NCBI RefSeq assembly: GCF_050589705.1
Contig: NZ_JBNGOT010000014.1
Span: 67,033-131,032 of the forward strand
From: Sunxiuqinia rutila
GTDB taxonomy: Bacteria; Bacteroidota; Bacteroidia; Bacteroidales; Prolixibacteraceae
Reading direction: 5' to 3'
Length of the DNA: 64,000 nt
The notes beneath the pieces are model-generated. The model did no database searches. It was not told the origin of the DNA and saw only the letters and a program-made list of their open reading frames with translations. Below, in pieces: positions 61,945 to 64,000 of this stretch (the first letter of the stretch is position 1; the number at the start of each line of letters is the position of its first letter). Both the position numbers and the translations under genes were made by a program.

Positions 61945-63612
61945 ATGAAACGACTAAACTACTACTATTCTTTTTGCTTTGTATTGGCTGTCTGTGGGCT
62001 GTTGCAATTCAGCCCTTTAAATGCCCAGGATATCGAGCGCCAGCGTCCTGAAGTATGGAAACAGCTGGTATTGGGTGGCCGCTTTATGGATCGCTTTGAA
62101 GCCATCCCTCCAATTGGGGAACTGACTTCGGATACCTGGGGAGCCGATGCGGTAAGGCCCCGCTACACGGCTAATGGTATTGAAGATCCGCAGTGGTCGT
62201 ATTGGGGTGGAAATATTCGAAAGGGCGATGATGGGAAGTACCACCTAATCGTTTGCCGCTGGCCCGAAAATTCTGAAAAAGGGCATATGCAATGGCCAAA
62301 GTCCGAAGTGGTACACGCTGTAGCCGAAAATCCTCAGGGTCCCTTCCACGTGCAGGGTGAAACCATTGGACAAGGGCATAATCCGGAGTTTTTCAGGCTG
62401 AAAGACGGGCGGTATGTCATTTATGTAATTAACGCCTATTACATTGCCGACGGACTGAATGGCCCTTGGACAAAGGGGGAATTTACATTTGATCCGAGAG
62501 ACCGGAAGATTCATGATGGCTTGTCGAACGTAAGTTTTGCTCAACGAAAAGACGGCTCCTACCTGGCTGTTTGCCGTGGTGGTGGAATCTGGGTTAGTGA
62601 AACCGGCCTATTGCCTTATTACCAGGTAACGAATAAGTCAGTCTATCCTGCTTTTGACGGGCGCTATGAAGACCCGGTGATCTGGCGGACACATATTCAG
62701 TACCATATGATCGTCAACGATTGGTATGGCCGCATTGCTTATTACCTTCGTTCGCCGAATGGCATCGACTGGAAAGTGGAACCCGGTGAAGCTTACATGC
62801 CCGGAATTGCCAAATACGAAGACGGAACAGTCGAAGACTGGTATAAATACGAGCGGATCAAAATGCTTCAGGATAAGTATGGCCGGGCTTATCAGGCTAA
62901 TTTTGCTGTGATCGATTCTTCCAAATGGTGCGATTTGGGCAATGACCGCCACAGTTCCAAGAACATTGGCATCCCACTTACCAAAGGAAAATTGCTGACT
63001 ATTGTTGATGAGAAGAAAATAACAGCGGATACCCCATTGATCCGGGTGAAAATTGAAGCAGAATCAGGTTTTGATCCTCATTCAGACATGGATTTAGAAT
63101 CGCTTAGTTTTGGTGCATCCGAAGAAGTTAATTTTGGGCGGGGAAGTAAGCTTGTAAAAACAGAGCAACAAGGAAAAGACCTTGTCCTATTCTTTGATGG
63201 CCAGGGAAATGGACTGACCGATGAAAACTTTGTGGCTAAACTGCTTGGGAAAACCAAGGATGGAAGCTTGCTGTTTGGTTATGCGCGCTTGCCTTGGTTG
63301 ATGTATGATGCCCCAATCCTGTCAGCCCGAAAACCACTTGTTTCTGAGAATACTAAGGGAGGAAGCATCCTGGAATTTGAAGTAAGCAACTTCGGCGAAG
63401 TGCCTTCCGTTTTAACTACCGTTGATGTTGAAATAGAAAGCAACAATAAAAGAATGCAACTAACGTGCAATGTGCCAGCATTAGCGCCTTATGCCAATCA
63501 TTCAATTGAACTGGAAACAGCAGTGCCGATTGAGAAAGATGCGAGGATTACAATAAAGTCAAAAGACCAAAAGATGCTTCTTGTGGAAACCTTAAAGAAT
63601 AGGGGGGATTAG
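61945..63612 (+). CDS. GH43/GH117-like beta-propeller glycosidase
   Basis: This 555-residue exported protein has a signal peptide ending PLNAQ. A propeller fold of the GH43/GH117 type spans about residues 85-360, with repeated Asp/Gly-rich blades: YWGGNIRKGDDGKYHLIVCR, SEVVHAVAENPQGPFHVQGE, GHNPEFFRLKDGRYVIYVIN, RKDGSYLAVCRGGGIWVSET and YEDPVIWRTHIQYHMIVNDW. The RWP-containing first blade matches the N-terminal half of the fusion at 50402. A C-terminal beta-rich part (about 380-555) may bind carbohydrate. Catalytic residues and specificity cannot be fixed from sequence alone. It is the only enzyme gene of this sigma/FecR-controlled locus within the window. Confidence 0.82.
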   Translation: MKRLNYYYSFCFVLAVCGLLQFSPLNAQDIERQRPEVWKQLVLGGRFMDRFEAIPPIGELTSDTWGADAVRPRYTANGIEDPQWSYWGGNIRKGDDGKYHLIVCRWPENSEKGHMQWPKSEVVHAVAENPQGPFHVQGETIGQGHNPEFFRLKDGRYVIYVINAYYIADGLNGPWTKGEFTFDPRDRKIHDGLSNVSFAQRKDGSYLAVCRGGGIWVSETGLLPYYQVTNKSVYPAFDGRYEDPVIWRTHIQYHMIVNDWYGRIAYYLRSPNGIDWKVEPGEAYMPGIAKYEDGTVEDWYKYERIKMLQDKYGRAYQANFAVIDSSKWCDLGNDRHSSKNIGIPLTKGKLLTIVDEKKITADTPLIRVKIEAESGFDPHSDMDLESLSFGASEEVNFGRGSKLVKTEQQGKDLVLFFDGQGNGLTDENFVAKLLGKTKDGSLLFGYARLPWLMYDAPILSARKPLVSENTKGGSILEFEVSNFGEVPSVLTTVDVEIESNNKRMQLTCNVPALAPYANHSIELETAVPIEKDARITIKSKDQKMLLVETLKNRGD

Positions 63613-63655
63613 CAAATACGAGTTAAGCCACAATCATATTGGGATTCACGGTCGA

Positions 63656-63865
63656 TCGGTCTTTTTCCAGCTGAAAGCAGCTCTTTTTATCCTGAAAGTA
63701 CCCTTTCCCAGTGGCAAAGTACCTCTTTCTGACACTAATGTACCCTTTTTTATCGCAAATGTACCCTTTTCTGGTGTCGAAGTACCTCTTTCTGTCGCAA
63801 ATGGACCTCTTTTTATGATAAAACACCCCTTTTGTTTTCGCGATGGACCTGTTCCTGATGCTAAA
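63656..63865. repeat. Ten contiguous 21-bp tandem repeats
   Basis: Units begin at 63656, 63677, 63698, 63719, 63740, 63761, 63782, 63803, 63824 and 63845, with an exact 21-bp period. The plus-strand unit begins roughly GTACCYCTTTYT and ends near CGCAAA. Copies are diverged, the central ones (63698-63802) most alike. Because 21 is a multiple of three, reading frames stay open across most of it and give heptapeptide repeats such as KGTFAIK on the minus strand. No start or expression signal was found, so coding status is open. Confidence 0.85.
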
Positions 63866-63909
63866 TGAGGTGTTTTTCTGTCAATTTGTATCGTCGGTGA
63901 AGATGGGCT

Positions 63910-64000
63910 GAGAGTGTTCAACTAACTGTGTCATGTAAACAAAAATGAATGTTTTAAAATTTACCTGATATGGGAAAAGAAAAGTTTGATTACGAGAAGT
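63910..64000 (+). mobile_element. Possible left end of an IS256-like insertion sequence (incomplete)
   Basis: The sequence GAGAGTGTTCAACTAACTG, continuing with TGTCATG, resembles from memory the terminal inverted repeats of IS256-family elements, and it is followed about 30 bp later by an ATG whose product begins MGKEKFDYEK. The opposite end and target duplication lie outside the window, so this is a tentative call. Confidence 0.35.
63970..64000 (+). CDS. Start of a gene running off the right edge (possible transposase)
   Basis: An ATG at 63970 opens a frame reading MGKEKFDYEK to the window edge. Ten residues are too few for a firm assignment. The charged start resembles IS256-type transposases, and the flanking terminal-repeat-like DNA points the same way. 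Confidence 0.35.
   Translation, partial: MGKEKFDYEK

Noticed and set aside
63656..63865. CRISPR array
   Set aside because: The 21-bp units are contiguous with no unique spacers, the copies diverge, and there are no cas genes.
1..64000. rRNA or tRNA genes
   Set aside because: No cloverleaf-like or rRNA-like stretch was noticed in the intergenic regions, though I could not run a dedicated search.

Overview
The window reads as a glycan-degradation region of a Bacteroidota chromosome. The evidence is three SusC/SusD pairs, a hybrid two-component regulator, several ECF sigma/FecR anti-sigma modules, Bacteroidota-type -7 boxes (TAnnTTTG), and lipoprotein or Sec signals on nearly every glycosidase. 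The moderate G+C content and the gene repertoire fit an environmental Marinilabiliales/Prolixibacteraceae-like organism, but that placement is an inference from style only.

Layout. (1) 1-2303, minus: two tandem ECF sigma genes and the start of a FecR anti-sigma gene that runs off the left edge. (2) 2649-15324, minus: a polysaccharide utilization locus in the order susC, susD, GH2, beta-helix protein, DUF5703 protein. It lies divergent from a hybrid two-component sensor/regulator (15509-19519, plus) that probably controls it. (3) 19681-33012: a small GH29 alpha-L-fucosidase, a convergent AraC regulator, then a plus-strand run of two paralogous GH2 enzymes, an RraA-like protein, an enolase-superfamily acid-sugar dehydratase, an SDR, an exported SMP-30 lactonase and a RhaT-like permease. 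(4) 33390-40121: ECF sigma, FecR, susC with an STN signalling domain, susD. (5) 40443-44106, minus: housekeeping island with a YchJ-like protein, a DUF2293 protein and the helicase HrpB. (6) 44236-54848: a LacI regulator divergent from an L-fucose-type catabolic operon of mutarotase, aldo/keto reductase, lactonase, zinc alcohol dehydrogenase and GH29, followed by two unusual fusions: a beta-propeller glycosidase fused to GH29, and an alpha/beta-hydrolase fused to an SGNH esterase. (7) 55057-63612: ECF sigma, FecR, STN-susC, susD and a GH43/GH117-like protein. (8) The right edge holds a ten-unit 21-bp tandem repeat and probably the start of an insertion sequence.

How it may work together. Outer-membrane SusCD pairs import oligosaccharides. 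Surface or periplasmic fucosidases, GH2 enzymes, propeller glycosidases and esterases trim them. Freed 6-deoxy sugar (most likely L-fucose) or a related sugar is then oxidised: mutarotase, dehydrogenase, lactonase, acid-sugar dehydratase, keto-deoxy-acid dehydrogenase or aldolase. The candidate dehydratase, SDR and RraA steps sit in region 3 while the dehydrogenase and lactonase steps sit in region 6, so the pathway looks split over two separately regulated operons. I recognised no sulfatase, which argues against heavily sulfated fucan as the target. Structured RNA elements recur: all three susD genes are followed by a strong hairpin, and both complete FecR-to-susC gaps carry two hairpins.
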